Made by a program: the position numbers and the translations under genes. From Owenia fusiformis (Eukaryota; Annelida; Polychaeta; Sabellida; Oweniidae): a DNA stretch of 64,000 nt. Where the stretch lies: assembly GCA_903813345.2 (NCBI GenBank), contig CAIIXF020000001.1:44225885-44289884 (forward strand). Direction: 5' to 3'. Below the pieces are notes generated by a model. The model ran no database searches, was not told the DNA's origin, and worked only from the letters and a program-made list of their open reading frames with translations. This document shows positions 48,593 to 59,989 of the stretch, piece after piece (position 1 is the stretch's first letter; each line of letters begins with the position of its first letter).

Positions 48593-51500
48593 ATGTCTTC
48601 TATGGGGTCTATAGCGTTTGATGAATATGGGAGACCGTTCATCATCCTCAAAGACCAAGACCAACAGAAGCGACTCTGCGGACTCGAAGCTCAGAAAGTA
48701 GGCCTATTTTTGAAATATGTCACATTGAATTTGTTACATGTCATGGTTAACTATGTGCTTTAGATGAAACGCCAAACGTTAAGTGTTTGTCTTTTCTGAA
48801 CATACTGATTTTTAATTATGTGCTGCATGCTGTACATTCTAGACTATTTTTTGTGCAAGATTTTTCCAATGATGAAACTCAAACTTGAAACTGTCTCACT
48901 TCTCCATTTACTCTTCTCTGTCACTTGTGTCAGTCATTTATGGCTTATCAATCCCTTGGATTGTTTGAAAAAACTGCTATATAAGAAGTGATATTTAGCA
49001 GATTTGATTTTTTTAGAACTTCAATATTTTGTTTCCGATGGTTGGTTGGTTAGGCCTATATCCTTTCTTCTGGTGCTTCACCGACACCGACACCGATGCA
49101 TCGCTTTTGGCGATTACATCGTGATGTATCGATAAAAACCAGGGGTGAAATACATTGTTTTAGCAAATATTTAATGCGAATCAATTGGATTGTACATCAT
49201 ACCTAAAATTAGCCTCATGAAAGACTCTGTGCAATACTTTCTTCTTACAAAGCCTGGCTGATCCGATTCTGACGGCTGAAACTGAAATGCTGAAATCAGT
49301 TGCTTTGTAAATATCTAAAATGTTCCCTACATCCCCATTCTTCATTTGCGCAAGTCTGTAAATTATCAGTTGCTTCTTTGCGGTTCAGGACTTCTTTTTA
49401 TTCTCCAGGAGATATTTTCTACCAAGAAATCAAAATGGCGGTTTAGACGGAAAATCACAAAGTAATGTTCAAAATCTTCATATATTTTCAAATGAGAGCT
49501 ACCAAAAGTTTAGCAATTTGTAAATGTCATTCGAAAATCTAAAGAAATTCCTGATCGGCAGCAGCTGATAATTTACAGACACATACGAAGGATGGAGATG
49601 TAGGGAACATTTGGAGATATAAAGTAGCTAATTTCAATATAACAGTCCGTCATCATGATTTTGTAGCGGGTGAGAGGGTTGTGCAAAGGCTGTTCTATCA
49701 GATCAGTCAGTCTTTGAAAGAGGTTATGCAATGTTAAGTGGAAAAATACATTTATGCAGTCTGTTAAACTGCTTCAAAGGCAAGCAGTTGAACCTGAAAA
49801 ATAAGAAATCTATAGACTATTTTGCCATTAATGTGTAGAAAAATCTATTTATATTGCAAACGAATGACATTTGTATATCTTTGAATTGCTTGTAAATTGG
49901 CTTATTAAGTCTGTCACCTCTTATATATTTTGATGTTTCTCTGCCATGTTAATCCTGAAAAAAATAACATGGCAGATTTACAGACTGTAGTACTTTGGGT
50001 TTACATGCAAAACTTTTGTATATTTTGGAATTCTATTCCTAATGATTTGGCCCAAATATGTGATTGATTACATAGCAGAAAAGGCATTTGTTAATTATAG
50101 ACATTGGCATTACTGACACATCGATAAATTTCTTGACAGCCATTATGAATATATGAGCTGTGAAAATCTTCATGTAAAAAAACTATTATCAATGCATGGA
50201 CGAATTCCTGCAGGTCCAGATAATGGCCTGTTAGATCAGACACCATGCTATAGTAAGAAATCCCTCAGAACAATTTTCAAACCTTTCACCATAGGATTGT
50301 TAAACCGATTAGGGGGATATATGATTTAAGTATAAGTAAATAATTTTATGTTCATTTGTATAATTATATTAAAAGTTGAAATCATATACTAAAGTAAAAA
50401 ATAAGAAGTAGAAGCATATCGACCTAAAATAAGCTATCAAATGCCTATACATTCAACAATACTCTATGGAGAAATACAGTTATACTTTAGATGCCAAACG
50501 TTTGTTTAATTTTGGATTGCTTGTGGTTTGGCTCACAGATGTGTGTTCTTTTGTATTTTGGTGCTTCTCTGACATGTTCTTTAGAAAAAATTAACATTGC
50601 TGAAACTTCCAAAAACACAAGAGGCCACAGGTTTACCTCACATTAAGCTTGAAACATTCAAACTACCTTTTGCATCTAGAAAGTATTTTTCCATATAGTA
50701 TTGTGATGGTTGTTGTTTTCAATAACACAAAGAAAAAATGTTGTGCACCGAAATGAAAATGAACTGCCTTTTTTGGACCCAAATCATATGCACAAAATCA
50801 AAGATTTTGACAAAGATTTAACCCTCAGTGTCTTTATTTTGTCAGAATCCACTAAATAATTGAAGGAAATTCTATTTCTAAAAGAAATAAAATCTTGTTT
50901 CGAAGTTTCGTTCTTGGATTGATTTCTGATCGAAATAGTACAAGGCATGTGATAGGACAAATAATTTAATACTTGATTTCCAAGCAGTAACCAGTACAAG
51001 TCCTACGATTGGGCGCTAGCTGAAGACCTGATTTAAACCATTTTCTATTGGTCAAGTGTGATCACATGATCATTATTTAGGAATGCCCATGCGCAAGAAA
51101 CTAAACCAAAAAATAGAACCTCACGCAGATTGCCCTTAAAGCGAGATATTTCTGAGCCATAGCAAATTGCTTAGAAATATGCAAAGAAAATGAGTGTTTA
51201 ATGGTTGAATATAAGTTATACCTCACAATTGATAGTATTTTTATCATTCAATGACATACTAGACTCGCTAGAACGCTGATTTAGACCGATAAATGGCAAA
51301 AGCGATAAAAAATCTCATCAGTAAAAACGTGTCTTTGTATTCCCAGGAACATTTTTTCAAGGGACATAGTTTTTTGAGGGGGGCACATTTTTTGAAAATA
51401 CTACGTCCCAGAGACACAATCTCGTACAAACCTACTGGGAACACCTTGTCGCATTTGTCAATTATAGACACTGGCATTATGGACACAAAGCATTTGTCAA

Positions 51501-54500
51501 TTTATAGACATTGGTATTACTGACAAATCAATAAATTTCTTAACAGCCATTATGAATAGAATGAGCAGTGAAAATCTACTAAAAAAGCCATTATCAATGC
51601 ATGGACGAATTCCTGCAGGTCCAGCTAAATGGCCTGTCAGATCAGACACCATGCTATAGTAAGAAATCCCTCAGAACAATTTTCAAACCTTTCACCATAG
51701 GATTGTTAAACCGATTAGGGGGATATATTATTTCAGAAAATATTTGATGTTCATATTTGTACAACATTAAAAGTTGAAATCATTTTGGTATATAGTACAG
51801 CTGTAGTTAACTGTTTTGTAGTTAACTGTTTTTTCTTTGTGGTTTCCAGGCACATATCTTAGCAGCCAAGGTAGTGTCAGGAATCTTGAGAACATCCCTG
51901 GGGCCTAAAGGTCTAGATAAGATGATGGTGGGACCGGATGGCGATGTCACAATTACAAATGATGGTGCTACTATTCTTGACCAGATGGATGTTGAACATG
52001 AGATTGCAAAGTTGATGGTTCAGTTGTCCAAATCACAAGATGATGAGATAGGAGATGGAACCACTGGAGTTGTAGGTGAGGAAAATTTCTAGTTCACTGT
52101 ATTGATGTGCATCGTTAAGATTGGTAGTTCTGTGCATGGATGTTTCACTTTCATGTGTAAATTGTTTAAATGGATGTTTACCTTGTATTTGTCATTTTGG
52201 TTGTACAACATTAGTGATCTTAAAATAATTATTATCAGTTGTTCAAGTCTCACTTTAATGCATGGATGAATTCCTGCAGGTCCAGCTAAATGGCCTGTCA
52301 GATCAGACACCATGCTAGAAAAAACTCCCTCAGAACAATTTTCAAACCTTTAACCATAGGATTGTTAAACCGATTAGGGGGAGACAAAAAATTAATCAGT
52401 ATGTAAAGTATTCATGTTTTATACAAAAATTGTAATTCTAAAATGAATGGACCAAAATAGAATTGAAATTGAATTGAATTGTATTTGCATCCAAAGTAAC
52501 AAGATTATGGATGATTTGTATTCTACGTTTTCAGTGTTGGCTGGTGCACTGTTAGATACTGCTGAAAAGTTGTTAGAGCGAGGTATTCACCCAATCAGAG
52601 TGGCTGATGGCTACGAAATGGCTGCTAAAGTGGCTATAGATCATCTTGACACAATTGCAGAAACCTTCTCTGTAGATCTGAGCCAACCAGAACCCCTTGT
52701 AAAAACAGCCATGACTACATTGGGGTCAAAAATGTTAGTGGTTTAAGCAATATTTAACTTTTCATTGGGTACTGTGTTGTGAACATATTAGAAACAATAT
52801 CTGCTTACTGTTGAATACTGGAAACATAACAGTCATAGTCCTTGGAGGAACATTTTCATTCATTATAGTCATATAAATCCGACCGTTGTATGCTGTTCTT
52901 CGATATTCCTTGTTCCTATTTGGATATTTATTTTTTATCATTTTCTTAGCATATACGGTCGTAGATATTATTGCTGACAAATTGCGTTAAACGCTTTTCT
53001 GGCCTGTCTTGGTAACCATAGTTACCATACTAACCAAAGTCACACAAATTATCGAGTAATTATTTAGCTCCAACATCAAAGTGTTAAATCTTACCTTAGA
53101 TATGTAAAACGCTTGATAATTGACGAAATATAATCAATTGAATTATATTTTCATTATCGCCCGCCATGTTGCTGAATGTTGTTTCCGGTAGTCTAAATGT
53201 AAAACATGTAACGAAACGGAATCATAATTATTTATTACACAGAGATGAGAGATCGATTCCAAAGCCGTTCTCTCATACTTATTACTTTTCTCATTTTGAA
53301 ACAATAACTTTTCCAAATAAATTCCCTTCTTAACGACACTGCTTCCCTTTCAACTGAATCTTCGTGTAACAAGTGCTTATGATTTCGTTTGATATAGTTT
53401 TACATCTAGACTCAGATTAACCCGGAAGTGACCTTGGCATGGCAAAATGAAAAAATTTTAAAATTCAAGCGGCATGCTTATATTTCTTCAATTACCAAGC
53501 GTTTTACGTGTCTAAGGTAAGATTAGATACTTTATAGTTGAAGCAAAGAAATTTATTTATCATTTGTGTTAATTTGGTTGGGTAGACAGGCCAGGAAAGC
53601 ATTTCCCGCAATTTAGATGCGCGGAGTGTGTATGACCCTAGTATGCAAGAAAATAAGAAAAATAAATATCCAAATCAGAAAAAATAACAACAAATAACAT
53701 CATACTAGGGTCAGATTTATATGACTACATTCATTAGGGCTGCAGTGGGGAGAGTTCACTGTAATAGGCGTAAAACACTGGTGATCCACTCGATTACTCT
53801 GGTTACCGAAACAGATCGTTTCGGTAGCAAAATGTCGGAACATCGAAGGTACAATTTTTCTTCTTTTTTCCTTATTTCACACGTTTTAGGCAGAATTCCT
53901 ACGACATTTTTTATCACAAACATGTATCAGTATCATATGTTTCAGAAAATGAACATATTTGCGAACAAATAGTTCAGAAGACTACTAAATCATCGATTTA
54001 ATTCCTCACTTAAGTTACATAAACGGTATTTCGAAAAACAGTTAAGATCTGCACTTTTAACCCATACCGTTTATGTAACTTAAGTGAGGAATTAAATCGA
54101 CGATTCTGTTGTCCCTTGAGCTATATTTTGGTAAACATTTACATTTTGTTAAACATATGATACTGGTACACATTTGTGAGAAAAAATGTGGGGATTCTGC
54201 CTACAACGCGTGAAATAAGGAAAAAAGAAAAATCGTACCTTCGACGTTCCTACATTTTGTTACCGAAACCGTTACAAACGTAATCAAGTGGATCACCAGT
54301 GATAAAAGATTGTTTTTTGTGCAGTGATGATTTTACAATCCAACTCCTAGTAAAGATGATGAGGAATGTTTAAAATCTGAGCTCAAACTTATTGTCTTGT
54401 TCATAGAATACCATGCAGTTTACATTTTACCCTGCGTCTTTTGACGACTGATTGTGTAAGTTGTGAGACTGATACTCTATACCATTTATAATGGTGACAA

Positions 54501-57500
54501 AATAACAACAATTAATTTCAGAGTAAACCGATGTCACAGACAGATGGCAGAAATTGCAGTGAATGCTATTCTATCTGTAGCTGACCTAGAGCGTAAAGAT
54601 GTGGACTTTGAACTCATCAAAATGGAGACCAAAGTTGGGGGTAAACTCGAAGATACTATGTTAGTTAAGGGTGTAATTGTAGACAAAGACATGAGCCACC
54701 CACAGATGCCAAAGGTAAAAACTGTTTTTTTTGCTTGCATTCTTTTAGTCTGCCCCTCCCCCTGTCTTATTCTCTTTATATTGATTGTGGTTTAATAGTG
54801 GGGAATGGATCAGAGACTAGGTGCTATGTATTTCAAGTGATGCATGGATGAATTCCTGCAAGTCCAGTTAAGTGGCTTGTCAGATCAGACACCATGCTAG
54901 AAAAAACTCCCTCAGAACAATTTTCAAACCTTTAACCATAGGATTGTTAAACCGATTAGGGGGAAACAATATTTATTAGTACTCTCTAGCAAAATGATGA
55001 TGCTTTTCTTATATATCACAGAAAAATTTATATTCTCATCTAAGAGGTATAGAAAATATGTTTAACCAGCAATTTTCCATGTCATGTCAGGGTCATGGAA
55101 TACCATTGATCAATAAAATCTGAATATTTGATTGTTTCAGAGAGTAGAAAATGCCAAGATGGCAATATTAACCTGTCCTTTTGAACCACCAAAGCCAAAG
55201 ACCAAACACAAGTTAGATGTCACTTCAGTAGAAGACTACAAGAAACTAAGAGAATATGAAAGACAGACCTTTGAGAAAATGGTCAAAGAGGTATTTATGT
55301 ATTTCATGTGAAATAGAAAAAAAAAGTGAATGTATTGTTCAGAAGTTCCATAAATCTCCAAGCCAATGAGCCACAAACCTGTTGTACTCGAATTATAGAC
55401 AATTAAGCCATTATTAAAGATGTGCAGTGATGATTTTACAATCCAACTCCTAATAAACATGATGAGGAAAATATTTTTCTGAGCACATATAACTATGCTA
55501 AGCAAACAGCAATGAACTGTTATGGTTTGTATGTAATGGCCATGGTTTGTATGTAATGGCTATATGTGCATATTTAGCAACCCAAAGTCTACAAATCTTC
55601 AAGAAAATACGTATTCTCTTTGATTTGTACATTCTGGTTCTTGTTCTTGTTATATCATGATAGTCTATTTCTAGTTTTTGGAAATATAGTATAAATTGTG
55701 TAAGCAGTGGACTAAACATCTTTGGTACTTTAAATAAGGTGTTCCACTTGGAAAGGCTCCACTTACAGAGGTTCATTTAACATTAAGTCAATAGTTCAAA
55801 GTGCTTTGAATTATTCCAATTATGGAGGTATTTCACTAATAGAGGTGTTCCACAGTATTGAAATAGGGTTTCCACGTTTTACAGTATTGAAATTAAACAT
55901 TTTTTTTGTTGTCTTACATGTTTTGCGTATTTTAGGTGAAAGATACAGGGGCCAACTTGGTGATATGCCAGTGGGGATTTGATGATGAAGCCAACCATCT
56001 TCTCTTACAAAATGAACTACCAGCAGTCCGCTGGGTAGGAGGGCCAGAAATAGAGGTGAGACAAATGACACTTTTCTATTATGTACCTTACTTGAACATT
56101 CTGTTACATCTGGCTCAAATGACTGTTCAGAAGTGAGATCACTGGCTTAGGGAAAGACAGATGTCTTTTGTACAATGAAATTAATTGAACCTGTAGAGAA
56201 TTTTTTCTAAAATATGTGGACAAATTTTAGAGTGAGATCTTTTTCTTTGAAAGTGAAACATATCCAGGATAAAATATCTGAAATATTTTAAGATAGCATT
56301 TGTGTCCAGATAAGTATGGTATCTTATTATTTTGAAGGTTAAGTTCATATTTTGAATTGCAGCTAATTGCCATTGCCACAGGAGGTCGTATTGTTCCAAG
56401 ATTTAGTGAGCTAAATGCAGACAAACTGGGGCAGGCTGGTATTGTACGAGAACTTACCTTTGGTACAACAAAGGAACGCATGTTGGTCATTGAAGATTGC
56501 AAGAACTCTAGAGCTGTAACAATATTTATTAGAGGAGGAAATAAAATGGTATGTACTAATTAAAGAGAAATTTAAATTGAGAGCTTATTGCAGTATTGAT
56601 AAAATTAGTAGGGAGAATCAACCAACCAGACTTGTTCGACTCTAATATTATGTCTTGGCTATGTAGTGCTGTGTGCAAGTTCACCATCTTGTATATGCAA
56701 CAGATTTGATGAGTGTTTTACTCGTCTACCTGATGCTCATATACTACAGGGCCATATATCAAAATCCACCATCATAGTGCTGTGAGAGGAACTCCCCCTC
56801 TTACCGTCTCCTATCTCTGGAACATTGCCATATAGAATATTGCACAACACAGATTGTCAATTTTTGTATTATTCTTGTTTGTGTCCTATTTTCTCATGTT
56901 ATACATTATATCATGTTATACATTATATCATCATGTATATCATTAGAAATGGGGTTTCTCTTCCAGATTGTGGCTGAGGCAAAACGTAGTCTACACGATG
57001 CCTTGTGTGTCATTAGGAACCTAGTAAAAGATAACCGAATAGTATATGGGGGAGGTGCGTCAGAAATCTCATGCTCTTTGGCTGTACATAGAGCTGCGGA
57101 CAAGGTATGTTTCTTTTCAAAATACAAATACTCCACTCTTAATTCTGTCCTATTTGCAAAGTATTTTAGAACACACCTGCTGATAATCTCATAAAATAGC
57201 TTTGTATATTAAAATTATACAGAAACAAAATTAATTGATTTTTTGGCCATTGTAGTGCTGTGTGCAAGTCCACCATCTTGTATATGCAACAGATTCGATG
57301 AGTGTTTTACTCGTCTACCTGATGCTCACATACTACGGGGCCATATATCAAAATCCACCATCATAGTGCTGTGAGAGGAACTCCCCCTCTTACCGTCTCC
57401 TATCTCTGGAACAGTCCAACCTGATTCTTATCTATGAAACTGGAAAATCCCCCCCCTCTTTACCAAGTGGGACTGAACCAGCCAATTATTATTAGATTTT

Positions 57501-58201
57501 ATTCATTTCAGGTCTCCACATTAGAACAATATGCCATGAGGGCATTCTCTGAAGCCTTAGAGAGTATTCCACTGGCTTTGGCAGAGAACAGTGGTCTGGC
57601 ACCTATTCAAACTCTATCAGATATCAAGTCTAGACATGTTAAGGAGAACAATCCACGTCTTGGAATTGACTGTATGAACACTGGATGTAGTGGTATGTTA
57701 TTGAACTATTCAGGGCTTTTTACACTTACTCACACTCAATTTACTTCCAAGTTCCTTTGAAAGAAAATATTTATCATAACAAGGATCACGTAATCTGGCA
57801 AAAATTTCATTCTCTGTACTCAGATTAATGTTACTATTATTTTAGATTTCCAATATGATCATGTTCAACTGTATTTCAGCTTTATAACTCACAACCAAAC
57901 CTTTCTAAATTGTTAACCTGTGTGTATATTGTTTATGTTTGGTTGTATGAATGCATATACCTGTAATATGCCTTCTTTTTGGGGTCAGGCATATGGCATG
58001 GACCAATCATATGTTGGGTCATATAACAGTGAAATAGTAATGCATGATATTCAGTATTGATATTGATGTGTTTCAGATATGAAAGAGCAGCATGTGATAG
58101 AGACACTGTTATCTAAGAAACAACAAATACTACTAGCCACACAAGTAGTAAAGATGATACTCAAGATAGATGACATTAGAGCCCCTGCAGATAAATTCTA
58201 G
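48593..58201 (+). CDS. CCT5: T-complex protein 1 subunit epsilon (CCT5), ten exons
   Basis: CCT5 is one of eight subunits of the cytosolic TRiC/CCT chaperonin that folds actin, tubulin and other proteins using ATP. Exons: 48593-48697, 51850-52075, 52535-52733, 54522-54714, 55141-55290, 55936-56055, 56363-56548, 56967-57104, 57512-57692, 58077-58201. Phases close to 540 aa (human 541). Visible motifs are FDEYGRPF at the start, the nucleotide-binding [10 protein letters not shown] and DGATIL, the hydrolysis loop [22 protein letters not shown] in the apical domain, GGGASEIS near the C-terminus and the end [15 protein letters not shown]. The protein is intact and conventional. The introns are not: seven of nine hold candidate snoRNAs, all sense-oriented. 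Confidence 0.97.
49285..49640. mobile_element. Inverted-repeat element in CCT5 intron 1
   Basis: Arms of about 70 bp face each other. The left carries ATGTTCCCTACATCCCC and CTGTAAATTATCAGTTGC; the right carries their near inverses GATGTAGGGAACAT and CAGCTGATAATTTACAG. MITE-like, with no frame. Confidence 0.65.
50082..50345. repeat. Intron 1 duplicated segment, copy 1
   Basis: About 260 bp including snoRNA copy A1 and its flanks (from ATTTGTTAATTATAGACATT) recurs at 51487-51745 with roughly 85-90% identity by eye. A local duplication therefore made the two snoRNA copies of intron 1. Confidence 0.75.
50193..50322 (+). ncRNA. H/ACA-type snoRNA, family A, copy 1 (CCT5 intron 1)
   Basis: The length is 130 nt. 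Hairpin 1 closes with GCATGG/CCATGC and has the upper stem CAGGtCCA/TGGCCTG. The H-box-like hinge is ATAGTA. Hairpin 2 has the lower stem ATCCC/GGGAT and the upper stem AACAAT/ATTGTT. The 3' box is ATA, a known variant of ACA, three bases from the presumed end. The unpaired pockets between stems (CAG and AAACCGATT in hairpin 2) would select the target uridine; I could not assign the target. Confidence 0.75.
51487..51745. repeat. Intron 1 duplicated segment, copy 2
   Basis: Diverged copy of 50082-50345; it contains snoRNA copy A2. Confidence 0.75.
51598..51728 (+). ncRNA. H/ACA-type snoRNA, family A, copy 2 (CCT5 intron 1)
   Basis: 131 nt, with the same two-hairpin plan as copy 1: hinge ATAGTA, lower stem ATCCC/GGGAT, tail box ATA. 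The few differences from copy 1 fall in the hairpin 1 loop (GCTAAA) and around the stems. It ends about 120 nt before the intron's acceptor. Confidence 0.75.
52259..52389 (+). ncRNA. H/ACA-type snoRNA, family A, copy 3 (CCT5 intron 2)
   Basis: 131 nt. It has the standard H box AGAAAA and a true ACA box (ACA then AAA). Hairpin 2 closes with CTCCC/GGGAG where copies 1 and 2 have ATCCC/GGGAT, a compensatory A-T to C-G change. The upper stem AACAAT/ATTGTT is unchanged. This is the most canonical of the four copies. Confidence 0.82.
52866..53727. mobile_element. Foldback element with 9-bp target duplication (CCT5 intron 3)
   Basis: It starts TAGTCATATAAATC, ends with the inverse, and is flanked by a perfect 9-bp duplication CATTCATTA (52857-52865, 53728-53736). 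Inner inverted blocks include GGCCTGTCTTGG/CAGGCCAGGAAAGC. The duplication length suggests a Mutator-like element. A solo arm of the same family is at about 10880. Confidence 0.8.
53776..54301. mobile_element. Second foldback element in CCT5 intron 3
   Basis: Arms start CACTGGTGATCCACT at both ends in opposite orientation and extend about 130 bp. They share GAAGGTACGATTTTTC-type sequence and an inner palindrome TAATTCCTCACTTAAGTTAC. TAAAA lies close to both ends. No coding content. It ends 16 bp before a C/D snoRNA candidate. Confidence 0.75.
54318..54385 (+). ncRNA. Box C/D snoRNA candidate, copy 1 (CCT5 intron 3)
   Basis: Terminal stem TGTGC/GCTCA (one mismatch). C box GTGATGA at 54324, C' box ATGATGA at 54356, D box CTGA at 54377, total about 68 nt. 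The segment before the presumed D' box (TTTTACAATCCAACTCCTA) is conserved with copy 2 and is the likely guide for rRNA or snRNA 2'-O-methylation. The segment before the D box is not conserved. Confidence 0.72.
54841..54971 (+). ncRNA. H/ACA-type snoRNA, family A, copy 4 (CCT5 intron 4)
   Basis: 131 nt with H box AGAAAA and ACA box. In hairpin 1 the upper stem is CAAG/CTTG in place of CAGG/CCTG in the other copies, a second compensatory base-pair change. The lower stem of hairpin 2 has one C-A mismatch (CTCCC/GGGAA), so this copy may fold slightly less well. Confidence 0.78.
55420..55488 (+). ncRNA. Box C/D snoRNA candidate, copy 2 (CCT5 intron 5)
   Basis: A perfect 6-bp terminal stem ATGTGC/GCACAT brackets C box GTGATGA (55427-55433) and D box CTGA (55479-55482), total 69 nt. 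C' is ATGATGA. The guide TTTTACAATCCAACTCCTA before D' is identical to copy 1, whereas the sequence before D has diverged. Confidence 0.8.
56663..56827 (+). ncRNA. H/ACA-type snoRNA, family B, copy 1 (CCT5 intron 7)
   Basis: About 165 nt. Hairpin 1 runs from GTAGTGCTGTG to ATACTAC and has the upper stem GATGAGT/ACTCGTC. The H-box candidate is ATATCA. Hairpin 2 has the lower stem ATAG/CTAT and the upper stem GTGAGAGG/CCTCTTAC. The ACA box is at 56822-56824. Somewhat longer than typical H/ACA RNAs. It is about 96% identical by eye to the intron 8 copy. Confidence 0.62.
57252..57416 (+). ncRNA. H/ACA-type snoRNA, family B, copy 2 (CCT5 intron 8)
   Basis: About 165 nt with the same plan as the intron 7 copy; ACA box at 57411-57413. 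The base of hairpin 1 pairs better here (CACATACTAC). The alternative is a short dispersed repeat, but sense orientation, two hairpins and box positions favour a snoRNA. Confidence 0.65.
57891..58031 (+). ncRNA. Weak structured-RNA candidate (CCT5 intron 9)
   Basis: A perfect 10-bp hairpin ACAACCAAAC/GTTTGGTTGT is followed by ATATGCCT/AGGCATAT and GACCAA/TTGGGTC pairings and then AACAGTG, which would place an ACA box three bases from an end. No good H box was found between the hairpins and there is no second copy. Confidence 0.3.
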
Positions 58202-59700
58202 AATCGCACAATAAATCCAATATTCTGTCTATTCGCCAAATTTAACCAGTGGAGTCATTGTAACCCCAACACTTTTCTCAAGAACTTCACAATGGAGACG
58301 AGGCTGGCAGTTAAAACTGGACTATCTTTAATATAATACATTGGTCACTTATTTATTAAGTTCCTTAACTTCAGATCCAGGTTAAATCATCTTGTAAATG
58401 GTGAATATCTCTCCATTAAAACTGGACCATATGTGAGAGATAAAGCAGCTTTAGAGGAATTGGCTTATGTCATATTATTTATTGATAATTTCCTTAAAGC
58501 TCTATAAGGGTTACAAATAGCAGTACCGTAATAGTAAGGTACTGTTCTATTCTCTCATCAGTGTGTTTTATGGAGAGCAGCTGGTCTCCGCTGAATATTT
58601 ACTCTACCTGCCAACAAAACCAAAAATCCAATATTTGGGTTGTCAAGTATTTTACTATAATGTATATTGTTGCTGTGAGCATGTATGTTTTTGTACAGTT
58701 TGTATAAATATTGTGAAATATAACAATTGATTCATGTAAAAACTTAATTTTGATTTGTTGTTCATCAGTCTCGATCCCTAGAACATGTAGAAGGTCAATT
58801 TATCTTTTAGCAATGTAGTGTGATGAGCATATTGAGATTGGTTAGCCTAGTTGAAGTCTGGTATTTAATCACTATATCATAAGATCTTTACAGTCTACTC
58901 TAACTCAATTAAGTCAATTTTGCTTATTCATTAAAGCATTAACTGAAGTTTATTTCACCCTGGTTTGTAGATTTGGAGTGTTTTCCATAGCATAATATTC
59001 TTTTGACATAACTAAAGGATGAGTCTGGATATATGCCCTTTTGGTCCCTCAGTTAAATGTATGTGAAACATGATTTTTATAACTGTCCTAGTTATATTTG
59101 TTAAGTAACAGAAAACAAATAATCATTAAAAAACACCAATTGCAACATTTATGACATGTAAAATAGAAATAACATAAAAGACCCATGAAGAATTAAAAAA
59201 AATAAAAATATTTAAATTTTTGGATTCAATTTTTTTAAATTTCCCGCCAGTTTAATTTGAAGTGAGGAAAGCAAGATGGCTGCCATTTGGTATAAGAAAT
59301 ATCAGAAAAAAGTAGCTTCACTTTTAGTTTTCACAATGAGCACTTTTCCAGTTTGGGCTTTTTGACTGATTCTGACTCTTCATCACCAGGGTCATGTATA
59401 GAGATTATAAAATTGAAACCAAAATGTTTTTTTTGTGCTCCGCATGAATTCTACCATGTTACATATTCAATGAGGTCACGTGAGAAAGCATTGCGCACGC
59501 AACAGACGTTTGAAATATCAGTGTGTTGCAGACACGCGAATAGAACAGACGTATCGCCTTTGGTGCGATATATACGGTTAGTGAATTAAATGTTTTTCAT
59601 TAAACCTTCACTTATTATTGAACAGCATTCTGTTGGGAAGCAAAAGAGTATAATTACAATTTTGTTATCTATGATGCTGATTTTTTTTTTTTCTTTGCCA
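58202..59700. other. CCT5 3' UTR and intergenic stretch
   Basis: An AATAAA occurs just after the stop (about 58211). Later AT-rich sequence shows no supported gene. The right border with the DIRS element is not defined. Confidence 0.4.
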
Positions 59701-59989
59701 AGTTCCGTTTCCTTTGTTTAAAAAGGCGGGAGAAACAGTCAATAAATATTGACTCGCCCTTTAATGCCTTTATGCATACGTTTTTCTACCACACTGCGTG
59801 GAATTAAAACGTCCTTTGACCATTCAACTGTTCAAAAACAGTTATTTATACGCGCTGTCGCATGATTGTACAATTCTGAGTACAAAAACATACCACGTGC
59901 AATATCATTGACACGTTCAACTGCTCAATAGCAGTTCTGCTCAATAGCAATCAGTTCATGCGTTCAGAGTTTGTGCATGTATAAATCGT

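Noticed and set aside
53721-53972. 83-codon plus-strand frame in CCT5 intron 3
   Set aside because: It lies within the arm of a foldback element.
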